The notes beneath the pieces were generated by a model that saw nothing but the letters and a program-made list of their open reading frames with translations, was not told where the DNA came from and searched no databases. This document shows, piece by piece, positions 12,240 through 23,154 of a stretch of 64,000 nucleotides of DNA. The position numbers and the translations under genes are program-made. Source of the DNA: Phlebotomus papatasi (lineage: Eukaryota; Arthropoda; Insecta; Diptera; Psychodidae); assembly GCF_024763615.1 (NCBI RefSeq), contig NC_077224.1, positions 2,666,001 through 2,730,000 of the forward strand, read 5' to 3'. Position 1 is the stretch's first letter. Every line of letters starts with the position of its first letter.

Positions 12240-13310
12240 TTTTGACTTTTTCGATCAAATTGTGTCAAGTCAAAAATATCATCATTTCAGGCATATTAAA
12301 AGTCTTATTTGCAGATTTCGTCCATCATCTCCCATCAATTTTATATTACTTGGATTTTATTGTCCAATGAGGAACACTCTTATTCTTTCGAATCATCTTG
12401 TATAAAACAAAAAAAATTCACAAAATAATAAAAAAAATATTTACAAAAAAGTGATTTTTTTTTCAATTATATTTGTGTAGAAATAACAGTATAAGCATAA
12501 TGTTAAACTTAAACGATTCCTACTGGACTACATTTTTAAGAGTTTTCTCTTGTTTTTTATCTATCGTATTTGCATTATATATTACATGATATAGGATTTC
12601 TAAACACTATGACTATTTTTTTTCTTGCTTCTTTTTGCATGTTCGACAAATTCTTGAAAAATTTGCAAACATCTCCCACCGCAAAAGCTCTTTCTTGTGC
12701 ATTTTTGTTTTTGCATCTCCTTTCTCTTGGGACGAGCACCGAAGTTTTTTTTTTGATTTTTTTGGGAAAATTGAAAAATAAGGGGTATAGGGGCGTATCT
12801 TTTTTTTCAAGAGTGTATTTTTTTAGAGAAAGGAGAGAAAAATGCGAAAATGCCTTTCCCGACTCTGAATTTAAAAAAAAAAAATGCTAAACTTATTTTG
12901 TATTTCAGTGTTGGATTTTTTCTATTTTTGTTTTTTGTTTTTTTCAGTTTTTTCTTTATTTTTTTTTAAATATAAATAAGCGTAATGAAATATTGTTGAT
13001 TGTTTTTTCTGTCTTGGGATGGTATTTTTCTCCTTCTTCTGTAACATTGTTCTCATGGCGCTCATTTAAGAACCTCCATGGAAAAAGATTGCGTTGTTTA
13101 ACAAAAAAAAAAGAACTACAATCAATAAATCAGAAGTGCTAGAGACGGAAATTTCTATACAGCTTTTTTTTTCATTCTTCATTCTCTTCAATCTTCATCT
13201 TTTCTCGCGAGTCAGCTTAAGTTTTTTAGCTAAATATTAGTTTTCTTGTTCTCCCTCCTTTACTTTGGGGGAGCTTCCTTCCTTCTTCTCAATACCAAAA
13301 AAAAAACTTC
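12240..13310. other. Poly-T-rich non-coding DNA
   Basis: Homopolymer-rich; no gene or clear repeat recognised. It could belong to a long CycD 3' flank. Confidence 0.4.
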
Positions 13311-13312
13311 TA

Positions 13313-14942
13313 CAGTGAGCGAAATTCAAATAGGGACGGCCTTATAATTGTGTGGTGTGGGTGGTCTGTAAATCGGATCGACCTAATATTTTTTTTTATA
13401 ATATAGGCCTATCCAACAAGCAGGGCTGTGCTTTTACATAGTAAAAAATATTTTTTACATTTTACATGTAAAAAATATGTAAAAATGTAAAAAATATGTA
13501 AAATGTACAAAATGTGTAAAATGTAAAAAAGGAAAATTACGCATTTTTGAATCTTTTGAACATTTCCTGTAAGCAATACCAATATTGATATTTCTTATGA
13601 GAAATTTCAAGGAAACATTTTTGGGAAAACCATGAAACAAATTTCATTTTGAAAACCCATATGAAGTAATTGAACGATTTTGTACACATAAAACATACTG
13701 CCTGTAGTAAAAAATGTTAACTTTTTTCTAATTAACACTAAACCTATCGACTGTTTTTGGCCGTTTTTCGGTCAAGTGACAAACTGCGATAATGTAGGAT
13801 TCTCAACAAATTTGTTTTGTAAAAGATCAATAAATTAAAATTTGAATGCTGAAAAATATGTTACATGCATATTTCAGGAAATTCATAAAGTTTGATAGGG
13901 GCATTGTACCGTTTAAAGTATGTGTTTATTTTAAATCGGTCAATTTGACTGGGTCTCGGTAGGTTTAGTATTAAAAGAACTTCGTCCTTTTTTCACAGAT
14001 AGATATTTCAGAATGTTGTCTATATTAAATCCTTAAAATGTTAAGCTTTTTGACCATTAACGAAAAATAGAATAAAATTTTATATTATTAGTAAACTAAA
14101 CATGTAAAGCAATGAGACATAAAAATATGATTATTTCACTATTCGTAATTGGCAAATGACGTGACTTGATCAATCAATTTTTAAAATAAAAAAAACTTTA
14201 TTATTTTTTATAGTAATTATATAGACTATTTTTTATGAAATTTTGATATAACAATAACCGGCACTGCTTCAGCATAAATTGGTTAATATTGTGTTCAAAT
14301 TGCGCGCAACTTACGCTTAAAATAATTTCACTTGTATGTAGTGCACTCATAGCTTCAACACGAAAAGAATAAATTACAAATAAAAAGCGCACAGTTTCAG
14401 CACAAAACGGTTAAAATTGAATATAAAATCCGCACAGCTTTCAAATGAAACGTTTAACAATTTAAATCGTTATTACTCGAATTCTGTGCAGCTTTCATTA
14501 AAAATCGATGTAATATCATAATTTCTGTGTGAATTTTTGTTTAATACGTTAGTCTCATTTTAGTAATAAAACGCAATGGTTTTTTTAGAATATTATCACA
14601 GAAATATTCATTACCACAGAATCAGTGTTAGCAAGGAGACACTGATTCACGAAGAATAAGATCTAAAGTCCATAATATTAAAATAATTCTCATTGATCTG
14701 ATTTGTTTCACTTTTATTTAAAAAATCGGGATCGTCCCTATTTGAATTTCGCTCAAAAATCACCTAAAAATTTGATATTTGGCTGGCGTTCACGCACGAA
14801 CGCAATTGCGCGTGGGTCACTACCATAAAAAGTCTTGTTGGATAGGCCTATATTATACAAAAAAAATATTAGGTCGATCCGACTTACAGACCACCCACAC
14901 CACACACTTATAAGGCTGTCCCTATTTGAATTTCGCTCACTG
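13313..14942. mobile_element. Tc1/mariner-like TIR element interrupted by a hAT fragment
   Basis: Left arm 13313-13420 and right arm 14834-14942 are near-perfect inverted repeats of about 108 bp starting CAGTGAGCGAAATTCAAATA, with TA on both outer sides (13311-13312, 14943-14944). The left arm stops exactly where a second copy of the 8440 hAT-like element begins (13421). That copy keeps its left end but loses its right end near 14650. An extra copy of the terminal 22 bp sits inside at about 14731-14754, so the interior was rearranged. Confidence 0.8.
13421..14650. mobile_element. hAT-like element copy 2, right end lost
   Basis: Begins CAGGGCTGTGCTTTTACATA and follows the 8440-9507 element through CACAGAATCAGTGTTAGCAA, with about 600 bp of unshared sequence at about 13640-14310. 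The CAGAGTTGGGC end is missing. Confidence 0.75.
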
Positions 14943-14944
14943 TA

Positions 14945-15626
14945 TGTAACATTCTGAGAAAAATCGATATTATTACCAAAAGAGTCAGATTTTATCTCGC
15001 GCACGCACTTCTTCCTCGATCTCCCTCAATCTTCGTTTTTTTTTAAAGTTACAATAGTAAACTTATAGTGTTATAAAGCTGGTTAACAATATACTACATA
15101 AATAGGTTTGGTGTTTTGGTCCCGAAAGAAAAAACATAAGACATTAATATAAGACATATACATAACAGATATTTCTGTTTCTATTTTTTTGATATATTTA
15201 ACATGGGAAGCCCACAAAAAAAATCGCACAATCTCCTTTTTTTTCTCTTCTCAAATATATTAAATTGCAAGCACTAGAGAATTTATTTTTTTTCATTAAA
15301 CTTGTTCATTTGCTGAGCAAATTCACCCCAAAAAAAAAATAGTTAAAGGAATTCACCAGCCGGGAAGTTCTCAAAAGGGGATTGACCTTAGGGCAGGGAT
15401 CATCTGTATTTAACGGCAAAAAGATTTAAATTAAGGTACCTTCTTTTGTTTTTTGTTTTTTTTTAGCGGAAATCTTTTCTTTTAGCACCCAACAATTCAC
15501 TTTGTCTCTCTCTCTCCTGTTAATGTTTGCAATCATATTTTTTAAATTTGTTTTTTTTTTAGTGTTGTGTCCGGGAGCCATTTCCATCTCTCAACTCTGA
15601 CCACTTTCTTTTGAGAAATATAAATC
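14945..15626 (-). other. Probable CycD 3' UTR / immediate 3' flank
   Basis: Directly follows the CycD stop codon on the minus strand. It is AT-rich, with no open frame of note. The first AATAAA on the minus strand downstream of the stop is at 15287-15282 (TTTATT on plus), about 340 nt after the stop. Further AATAAA hexamers occur, and the transcript may run through the TIR element at 13313-14942. The real cleavage site cannot be chosen from sequence alone. Confidence 0.35.
15282..15287 (-). terminator. CycD: Candidate poly(A) signal of CycD
   Basis: AATAAA on the minus strand, the first such hexamer after the stop codon. The surroundings are U/A-rich in both directions, so this is only a candidate. 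Confidence 0.2.
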
Positions 15627-15821
15627 CTAAAAATTAATATCCTGAATGTCCACAGGAGTACCATTGCACTCAGACTTGCACTTCTGTGGCGTTCCCGGAA
15701 CACCCTGATGCTTAATACATGGACTACTTGGCGGGGTGTGATAGTAGTATTCGGGAGATAGTAACTTCTTCTGCTCCTGATATACTCTTTCCATTCGTGC
15801 CATACACTTGTTAAGTACTTC
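15627..15821 (-). CDS. CycD: Cyclin D, last exon with C-terminal degron-like tail
   Basis: Encodes 64 residues and a TAG stop. The first part, EVLNKCMARMERVYQEQ, is the final helix of the second cyclin fold (compare the CxxQIEALLESSLRQAQ region of vertebrate D cyclins). The rest is an unstructured tail with HTPPSSP and QGVPGTP, both Ser/Thr-Pro sites. It ends NGTPVDIQDINF, closely parallel to the CTPTDVRDVDI end of vertebrate cyclin D1, where the Thr is the phospho-degron residue (Thr286). The Thr codon here is 15657-15659 (minus strand). Acceptor is a long T/A run followed by TTGTCAAGCAG, first base 15821. The 3' UTR continues toward lower coordinates. Confidence 0.94.
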   Translation of the reverse strand, partial: EVLNKCMARMERVYQEQKKLLSPEYYYHTPPSSPCIKHQGVPGTPQKCKSECNGTPVDIQDINF

Positions 15822-16060
15822 CTGCTTGACAATAATTTTTTTTTTGTTCATATTGCCAAATACGCGAACAGCAAGAAAAAAAAAGAGAACAGAATGAACC
15901 CATTAGTCACATGAAAAATCGGCCCCCTGGATAGCATTTTCTTAATCTTCAAAAGCTAACCCAAGAAGCATTTAAGCGGTCTTATATCGAATATCTTATA
16001 ATAGAATTTTTAGAAAGCTTGAAAAACATGCAAGAGAGCATCTTAAGAAGCGAAAACCTA

Positions 16061-16526
16061 CACAGAAAAACAAATTTTGTAAAAATGTTCGTAAATGTTT
16101 GTGAATTCCTACGGAGGACTTACGAAATGCTCGTGAATCGTATAACCTACAAATAAGTTCGTAAAAGTTTGTACTTTTTTCACAAACATTGTTCGTAAAA
16201 TTATCACTTGACGAACATTTTTTGTACTTTTACAAACATTTGTTCGTAAATGTTCGTAAAATATTCGTCAGATAAACAAAAATTTACGAACAAATGACAA
16301 AATTTTACAAACATTTTTTGTGTGTTTACCAACTTTTACAAACAAATATTTGTAAAAGTACAAAAAATGCTCATCAAATGATCATGTTACGAAACAATGT
16401 TTGTGAAAAAAAGTACAAACTTTTACGAACTTGTTTGTAGATTATACGATTCAAGAGCATTTCGTAACTCCCCCATAGGAATTCACAAACATTTACGAAC
16501 ATTTTTACAAAATATTTTTTTCTGTG
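16061..16526. mobile_element. Long foldback MITE (466 bp)
   Basis: Almost the whole element is one inverted repeat: arms of about 210-220 bp meet near 16290. Ends CACAGAAAAACAAATTTTGT and its partner, flanked by TA (16059-16060, 16527-16528). Words such as TTCGTAAA, TTTGTAAAA and ACGAACATTT are reiterated within each arm. Lies in the last CycD intron. Confidence 0.85.
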
Positions 16527-16643
16527 TAGCAATTTATAAACCATTTATTACTAAAGTTTTATAAAGCACCTGATATGGAATATGCTAGGATACGTATAAA
16601 AAGAAGAAGAATATCTTATAAAAATATTAGAATAAAGCCATTA

Positions 16644-16824
16644 AGGTAAAGTGTCCTCGAGTCGACCGGTTCCTCAAAATTGTTACTGATTCGTATTTAT
16701 TTATGGAATAATTGACCTATTGATGTTAGATCATACGACAAATATTAGTGCAAATATAAATAAATTGAATAAATAACTCTACCGATCGAATTGAGGAACC
16801 GGTCGACTTGATGGCACTTTACCT
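16644..16824. mobile_element. TA-flanked MITE, AGGTAAAGTG ends
   Basis: AGGTAAAGTGTCCTCGAGTC at the left and GACTTGATGGCACTTTACCT at the right, followed inward by CGACCGGTTCCTCAA and its complement. TA on both sides. 181 bp, non-coding. Confidence 0.85.
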
Positions 16825-16826
16825 TA

Positions 16827-17197
16827 GATACTTTTTAAATTGACCAAACAATTTAAAGGATAAAATGGAATATTTTGTAAGACTATGATCATTAAAGTCT
16901 TATAATCGAAAAAGTAAAAGGACATTGGGCAAAAGTGGTCTATGGCGCGTCCACCAATGAGACATACAGTACCGTTGAAAACATTAAATACACCCTTCGT
17001 AAGTTTAAGTACACCTGTTTTGGACCGGGAAAACGCTGTAATATCCAGTTCTATTGACTAAAATACTTTGATATATAAACCTAAGAACAGTTTTAAACAA
17101 AATTTGAGCAAAAACATTGGCTATAAAAATTTATAATTTGAGGATCAGTCAAAAATAAGCTTTTTGGACAAAAATGATCTAATATTAAAAATAGCTC
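16827..17197. other. AT-rich intron stretch, no feature seen
   Basis: Nothing recognised apart from low-complexity AT. Confidence 0.4.
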
Positions 17198-17200
17198 TTA

Positions 17201-18737
17201 CCGTGTGAATAGACGGAATTCCCACGACATATTTTATTCCGAACGGGAATTCCTTATGGAAATCCCATACTGAACTGTCAAATTTTTACCATCTGCTCTA
17301 TGCGCCTCTGGTGGACTTCAAGCGCAACACAAAAACGCTCCGAAGATTTGAATTTTAAATTGTGTATTTTCTGAATATAAATAACAGAATGTGTATTTAG
17401 AAGATATTTCACGTACTTTATTTTATTAAAACGGCTCTATTATATTACGTGTTGTCTTTTATACTCCATTATTAATATGACAAAGTCTTTGGAATAATGC
17501 ATTAAATTAGCTGTAGATTTATTATTCCAACTAAAGTGCTGATAATTTCAAATAACGTGTTGCAGAGAGATTGTTCGTGTTATTTAGTGAAAGACGTCGG
17601 TAAAATATTTTAAAACTCCATTTTCAATAAATTGAACGATAAAAAGAATATTTTTCTTTTATTTCAAAGTAATATTTTATATCCGAAAATTTAATTTCTA
17701 AGGTTTCCGGCTATAAATCCTATTAGTGAACTTCGACACTTTTTTTTTACTATTCTTTGTATTTCCTTATCTAAATTATTATATTCTTTCAGTTTATAAT
17801 AATGGGATTTCTTGAAAAAGATATGTTCTGAATCTGCCTTTCCAATCATTAAAACCTCTTCTGAAATGTTATTGATGAATATTTAATTCAATCTAGAAAC
17901 ACTAATATTTTCAAAATTATTATATTACTATTATTCGGTTTCAAATTTGCTTTCAAAATAAATTTTTCGATCACTACAGTAGATCTTACAAGTTTTTTTC
18001 ATATATTACTTGCTTAAAAACACTCCAAATTAAATTTTCGGAATTTTCCGGAAGCAAAAAGCTATCTCGAGTGACATAGCTTATTGCCATTTTGGGCATT
18101 ATTGTAGTTGATTTTCAATGAAATTGATGAAATTGCGATACAAAATGTTACTTTTTTAAAATTATTTTTGTTAGATATATTCAAAATTTTATCTCAATAT
18201 TATTTAAATTTTAGAAGATTACCTCAAAATAAGTCTCTGGAGCGCATAAAATAAATTTTTTAATAGAACTTCGCACTATTATACAAGAATCGTATGTATA
18301 TAAAAGATAGAAATTGATATATGAAACTGAAAAAAATAAATTGGCGTATCTTATGATAGTTTTTATAAAATAATTGTGATTCTAGTTTCAATTACATCTT
18401 CTGGACTACAATTTTGTGTGTTGCTTGTTTTTTACGAAATATTTTCAACACTGATCGCATTTTCAGACAATCTTGCTGAATATTTTGTGTGAAAGTAAAG
18501 TAGCTAGGATATATTATACATCCTGCAAAAACATCCTTGATAAATAATTCAGTGATTCTCGATGGTTTAGAGATGCAAAACGATTTCGCAAAATTGAACA
18601 CTTCACTCTCCAACGGAAAATCACCATTTGAAATTCAAAATTTTTGAACGCGTTAGGGCAGTTTCTTGCACTTTTGCTGAGGACGCTGGTATAGCAAATT
18701 TACCACTTCCTCGTGGGAATTCCATCTGTTCACACGG
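17201..18737. mobile_element. TIR element with TTA target duplication (1537 bp)
   Basis: Ends CCGTGTGAATAGACGGAATT and (inverted) CCGTGTGAACAGATGGAATT, extending to CCCACGA. TTA outside both ends (17198-17200, 18738-18740). A 3-bp TTA/TWA duplication is typical of PIF/Harbinger elements; no transposase was recognised (the 73-codon minus frame at 18392-18613 is unassigned). Confidence 0.65.
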
Positions 18738-18740
18738 TTA

Positions 18741-19268
18741 CATACTAAAACTGATCTAATCTTTTAATAATCGGTTAATTTAAGCTTTATACTATTAGCA
18801 AATATTATTAAGAGTAAGAAAACTGAAAAATTTTGCCGAGGGAATATTTTTGATATGGTTTGTGGTCGGTTCCCGATGTAATCTGTTCTTAAAGGGGTTT
18901 CTTCTTTAAATATTAAAATTTCCAGCCCAAATTCTACTTTTTCATATATTTTTTTTTATTATTTTTCAAACTGCTTCTTATTATTGTTGCAATTTTATTT
19001 CTTTTACTTCATTATTTTATTTAAAAAAACAAATTCGACAAATTTATCTCGCTCAATTTGCCAATTTCGCCATTTTGGATTTTCTACAAGAGGACAAGAA
19101 GAAGGAAATGCTACTTGGGAAACTTCGTGACACAAGTCAAGACGTTTATGCCATTGAAAAGTAATTTAAGCAGCTCCTAAATAAAAAAAGCTAAATATTC
19201 TGCCCACCACATGCGATCATTAGAGAACTCATATGTTTAATAAAGTGAAAAAAAACCAATAGTCTTAC
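18741..19268. other. End of CycD last intron, AT-rich
   Basis: Contains the donor-proximal part of the last CycD intron (minus strand). Nothing else recognised. Confidence 0.4.
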
Positions 19269-19411
19269 CTCAGTAATGTTGCCCTTTAGAATACGATCGA
19301 CTAATTCGCGAATTAAATAGCACTCGTGCACCATGTCGCGCTTCAGACCATTCACAGAAACAACTACACTGGCAGCTGCTATCGTGCTGGGGAGGAATTC
19401 ACAGAAATTTT
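19269..19411 (-). CDS. CycD: Cyclin D, exon 4 (C-terminal cyclin fold)
   Basis: Starts with the two bases completing Glu, then 47 residues: NFCEFLPSTIAAASVVVSVN, then GLKRDMVHECYLIRELVDRI and LKGNITE. The PSTIAAASVVxSVNGL stretch is the signature of the second cyclin fold in D cyclins (PSMVAAGSVVAAVQGL in vertebrate D1). Acceptor TTTATTTCCAG, first base 19411; donor GAG|GTAAGA with GT at 19268-19267. It joins the last exon in phase 0 (NITE-EVLNK). The exon sits 0.4 kb from a nested hAT-like element (19821-21902) on the intron-3 side. Confidence 0.95.
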
Positions 19412-20269
19412 CTGGAAATAAATAAAACAATGTTGTTTTTTTTTCAATAAATAAATAAAGTCCATTGGGACTTCCGTTGGGAATAGGGTGTTTGTCTTGC
19501 AACTGAAAGAGCGGAACTTGAGATGGGGTCAGGAAGGAAGGAAAGAAGGGAAAGACGTTATTAGATAATTTTGTGGTTTGATGATCTATCAGGTGTTTTA
19601 ACCAATTTGTGGGTCATCTTCAAACGGTAAAAGTTGTTTAGAATGATGATGGTTTAATCGAGAGACAGCTTAGTGGAATAATGTTGAAAATGCATTAAAA
19701 CGTTTTTCTGGAGATTTTAGGACTGTAATTTTACCATGAAGACCTTATAATCAGATATCAAAGGATACCGAAGTTTACGCTTGTTTAATGAAGATGAGAA
19801 ATCATGTCCTTCCTCTACTCCAGGGGTATGCAAAAAACGTTTGAAACCAAATAAAATTCAAAATAAGTTTGTTCAGGTAGCGTTATGACTAGAGCTGGCC
19901 AAAATATGCAAAAAAAATCTTGGAAATATGCGACATAAAAATGCACGAAAAATCATAAAACATGCAAGAAAAATATGTATTTATATAATTCATTTTTTAA
20001 CCCAAATAAGAGTGTTTTGTAGAACTTTCACATAAAAACCTTTATCCTTTGTAGTACACTCTTAGAAAAATTTAGTCCCAACTGCCTCATATACAGTTAT
20101 GGAAACTATAAAATATAGTAAGCATAGACCCATCCATATATTTAGCTAGGGTGACGAAATGAAATAGTTGACCAATATTAGTTACAGTATCTATTTCATT
20201 TAGTTATCATAACTAAATAAGATTAGTAACGGGTACTATAACATATTAGTTCCAATAGTCAGCATAAAC

Positions 20270-21010
20270 GACCTTAGTTGTGTGTAAAATAACACGCACA
20301 GACCAATCACAAAACGATTTAGATTGGGCTTAAAAACACGAAAAGCATAAATATAAAACAATTTATGCTCTTAAAATCACGCAGAGCTCAATGATACAAC
20401 GGTTAAAATTGCGCTTAAAAAAGCGCAAGCGTGATTTTAAGCATATTGATCGTTATATGATTTAGCTGTGCGTGATTTTAAGTGCATTAACCGATTTTTC
20501 ATTGAGCTGTGCGTAATTTTAAATCAATTTACCGTTTTATGATTGAGCTGTGCGTGATTTTAAGTGCATTAACCGATTTTTCATTGAGCTGTGCGTAATT
20601 TTAAGCCAATTTACCGTTTTATGATTGAGCTGTGCGTGATTTCAAGTGCATTAACCGATTTTTCATTGAGCTGTGCGTAATTTTAAGCCAATTTACCGTT
20701 TTATGACCGTTTTACGTGTGTGCTCTGCATGTATTTAAGCACAATCTAAACCGTTTAATGTATATGCTGTACGTGTTTAAGCGTAATTTTGAGCGTTTTA
20801 TGTTTACTCTGTGCATGTTTTTAAGCGCAATCTTAATCCGTTTTACGTGTGTGCTGTGCGCGTTTTTAAGCACATTCTTAACCGTTTTATGATTGAGCTG
20901 TGCGCGTTTTAAGCACATTCTTAACCGTTTTATGATTGAGCTGTGCGTATTTTCAAGCTCAATCTGAACCGTTTTATGATTGACCTGTGCGTGTTTTTAA
21001 GCGCTTTCCG
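20270..21010 (+). repeat. Tandem array, about 40-bp units, GAGCTGTGCGTG motif
   Basis: Units of the form GAGCTGTGCGTGATTTTAAG followed by TGCATTAACCG or CCAATTTACCG and TTTTATGATT. At 20440-20710 two unit types alternate, giving an 82-bp higher order. Lies inside the inner hAT-like element and resembles subterminal motifs (CGCACAGTTTCAGCAC, AAAACGGTTAAAATT) of the 8440 and 13421 elements. The 68-codon frame 20712-20918 is repeat translation, not a gene. Confidence 0.85.
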
Positions 21011-21353
21011 AAAAACCGATCTAAGGATTTCTTGTTCTTTTAGAATATGATACAGAAACTGTAATTGAATATCATTTCATCCTTATACAATAACTTCAAT
21101 TCATTCCTTCTATCAATTGTATCAACGTGAAATGTTAAAGAAAAACATCTCAAATTATTTTGCAGATAATATGTTTAAAAAATGGTAATTAAAAAATCTT
21201 TAGTAAAATTAGCGAGAAGTTCTATCTAGTAAGATTAAATATTAAACAACACTAGTACGCTTTTCTAACTCCTTTAGCAGCTTTTTAAATCATTGGAGTG
21301 GTAAATGGTAGTGTCCTTTCTATGGGGTTCGAGCAGAAATAATTGAAACAGTA

Positions 21354-21556
21354 TGGGAAAGTGGTCTGCCTTTAAATGCGGCAGCCTTTGGACATTTATT
21401 TTTCTTCCTTATTTCCTAAACCAAAAATTCTATTTTAATAATCGAAGTTAATAGAAAATAGTTGTATTGATTATAGTTTAGACGTTTAGAGTTTAGGGTT
21501 TTTGATTTGGAAAATAAGAGAAAAATTAAAATATTGAATGGCAGGCCACTTTCCCC
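21354..21556. mobile_element. TA-flanked MITE, GGGAAAGTGGYCTGCC ends
   Basis: TGGGAAAGTGGTCTGCC and (inverted) GGGGAAAGTGGCCTGCC, with TA outside both. 203 bp. Third nesting level inside 19890-21833. Confidence 0.8.
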
Positions 21557-22239
21557 TAAAGAAGTTTACTTTTCAGTTGTTGAATATCAAAATTTTCTAC
21601 AGGTACAGAAATTACGCTTTTGCAGATGACATAATACATTCCTAAGAAATATTTAAAGAAAAAAAATTCGACTAAGAGTGTTTTCTTCGAATTTGTCAAT
21701 GTGGGTGATGTTAGCATCAAGTAGTGTAAAGGGATTTTTTTTATATAACTGGATCCCAATATGAAATAAAGGGTCAAATAGGGCCTGAGCACCCTTAATA
21801 AAAACATGCAAATAAATATTTTGGCCAGCTCTAGCTATGACCATTGACGTAGACGTTTCATTTGACATTTGTTCGGTTTCAAACGGTTCTTGCTCACCTC
21901 TGCTCTACTCATTTTTTTCATTTTCTCCGACAAAATTCGCTATAGCGACCGAAATATTTGTTCGTTTTGGATAAATTTAGCTTTTTTGGAAAGGTATTGA
22001 ATTAAAATATCTAAAAAAGATTTTCTTAATGTCCTAATTTTTCGATTTTGAGAGACTTTCCATAAAACATTGATCCATACAACATAAAGCATTCATCCAA
22101 CTTTATAGTCCTATAAGTGGATTACTCATATCTCTTGGAATTTATGAATGAAACCACAAAACTGAGTAATGAAAGACAAAACCATCCATCCACTAAGCTA
22201 ATTCCAAGTTTGAGATATCCTTGCAAAAAAACAGAAAGG

Positions 22240-23030
22240 CAGGAATTGTAATAAGATCCTCGTTGGATCTTTTTTTTCTCCTTAGGAGGAATTTAGAAGA
22301 GATGTTCAAAAATTGAGAAACTGTGCAATGAATCTCAAGACTTGATCTCTCTTCGGAATATTTTGTTTTTTTTTGCGTCCCATCTCTCGAGGCACGCAGT
22401 TTATTATATGTAGCCCAAAGTTAACAACAGTTGAAGAAACGAGCAGAAAAAAAAGAAGTCCAACATTATTCTCATCTTTGCGGTTTGACCGGGCCCAGGG
22501 GGCTTTCTATAGCAACACCCAGAACCTTCATCTCATCCCAAGAGAGCATTAACAGTCATTTGTGTGGAGATGAAACATGGACAATATTTCTGTTTATGTT
22601 GGCACATTGTGTGCCAAGATTGTGTTGATGCTGATGAGGGAGAGGCAAATGAAGTGATCGCCAAAGGAATCCCAAAAAAAAAAATTTATTTCGTCGGCGC
22701 CTCAAAATTTGTCTTCTTTCCTGCCTCCCATTCCTCCTATATGCTCTCATTCTTATATCTTGGGCCTAAATTATTTCAATGGGGTGATAAAACATATACA
22801 CTTTCTGAGTCTCTCACACTCTTGCTCCTGACTCCCATCAAGTGCATGTGATGGATCGATTTTCACCATGTCAGCCAAACCAAAGGGACTGAACCCCTGA
22901 AATCTTCAGGGCAGACTTCCCTCATTGGACCTTTAAAGTTTCTGGAATGCATTTAAAAGGACCGTGACGAATTGCGAATGGTGTTGTGATTTCCCAGAAA
23001 GAGGCATAAAAAGGATCATGTTGGGCAGAT
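22240..23030. other. Single-copy island, no gene recognised
   Basis: G/C-richer than neighbours. Short frames on both strands (22431-22628, 22564-22851, 22556-22750) without recognisable content. Candidate intronic regulatory DNA in the 22.5-kb CycD intron. Confidence 0.3.
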
Positions 23031-23154
23031 GGAAGATTTTATGTGCTTCAAAAGTGCTTGGGCAACCTCTATTTGGTTGTTACAGTCACATAAACTATTA
23101 CAGAAGCCTCTCTTAGACAGATCCTGGAATCTTAAGTGGAAGAAGGGTTGCAAA

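Larger units (their letters stand above)
19890..21833. mobile_element. Inner hAT-like element with TAGAGCTGGCC ends (1944 bp)
   Basis: TAGAGCTGGCCAAAATAT at the left and its inverse at the right. Flanks GTTATGAC (19882-19889) and GCTATGAC (21834-21841) form an 8-bp duplication with one change. The interior carries the tandem array at 20270-21010 and a TA-flanked MITE at 21354-21556. No transposase seen. Confidence 0.8.
19821..21902. mobile_element. hAT-like MITE (about 130 bp) split by a second hAT-like element
   Basis: Outer ends CAGGGGTATGCAAAAAACG and (inverted) CAGAGGTGAGCAAGAACCG, flanked by a perfect 8-bp duplication CTCTACTC (19813-19820, 21903-21910). Removing the inner element 19890-21833 and one target copy leaves about 130 bp, the size of the related MITE at 58813-58940 (128 bp). 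Both share the internal words GTTTGAAACC/GTTGAAACC and AAATTCAAA/ACGTCAAA. Confidence 0.85.

Noticed and set aside
17201..18737. Autonomous transposon with a transposase
   Set aside because: Only a 73-codon unassigned frame inside; no DDE motif pattern visible.
20712..20918. Lys/Arg-rich 68-codon minus-strand frame
   Set aside because: Translation of the tandem array inside a hAT-like element.
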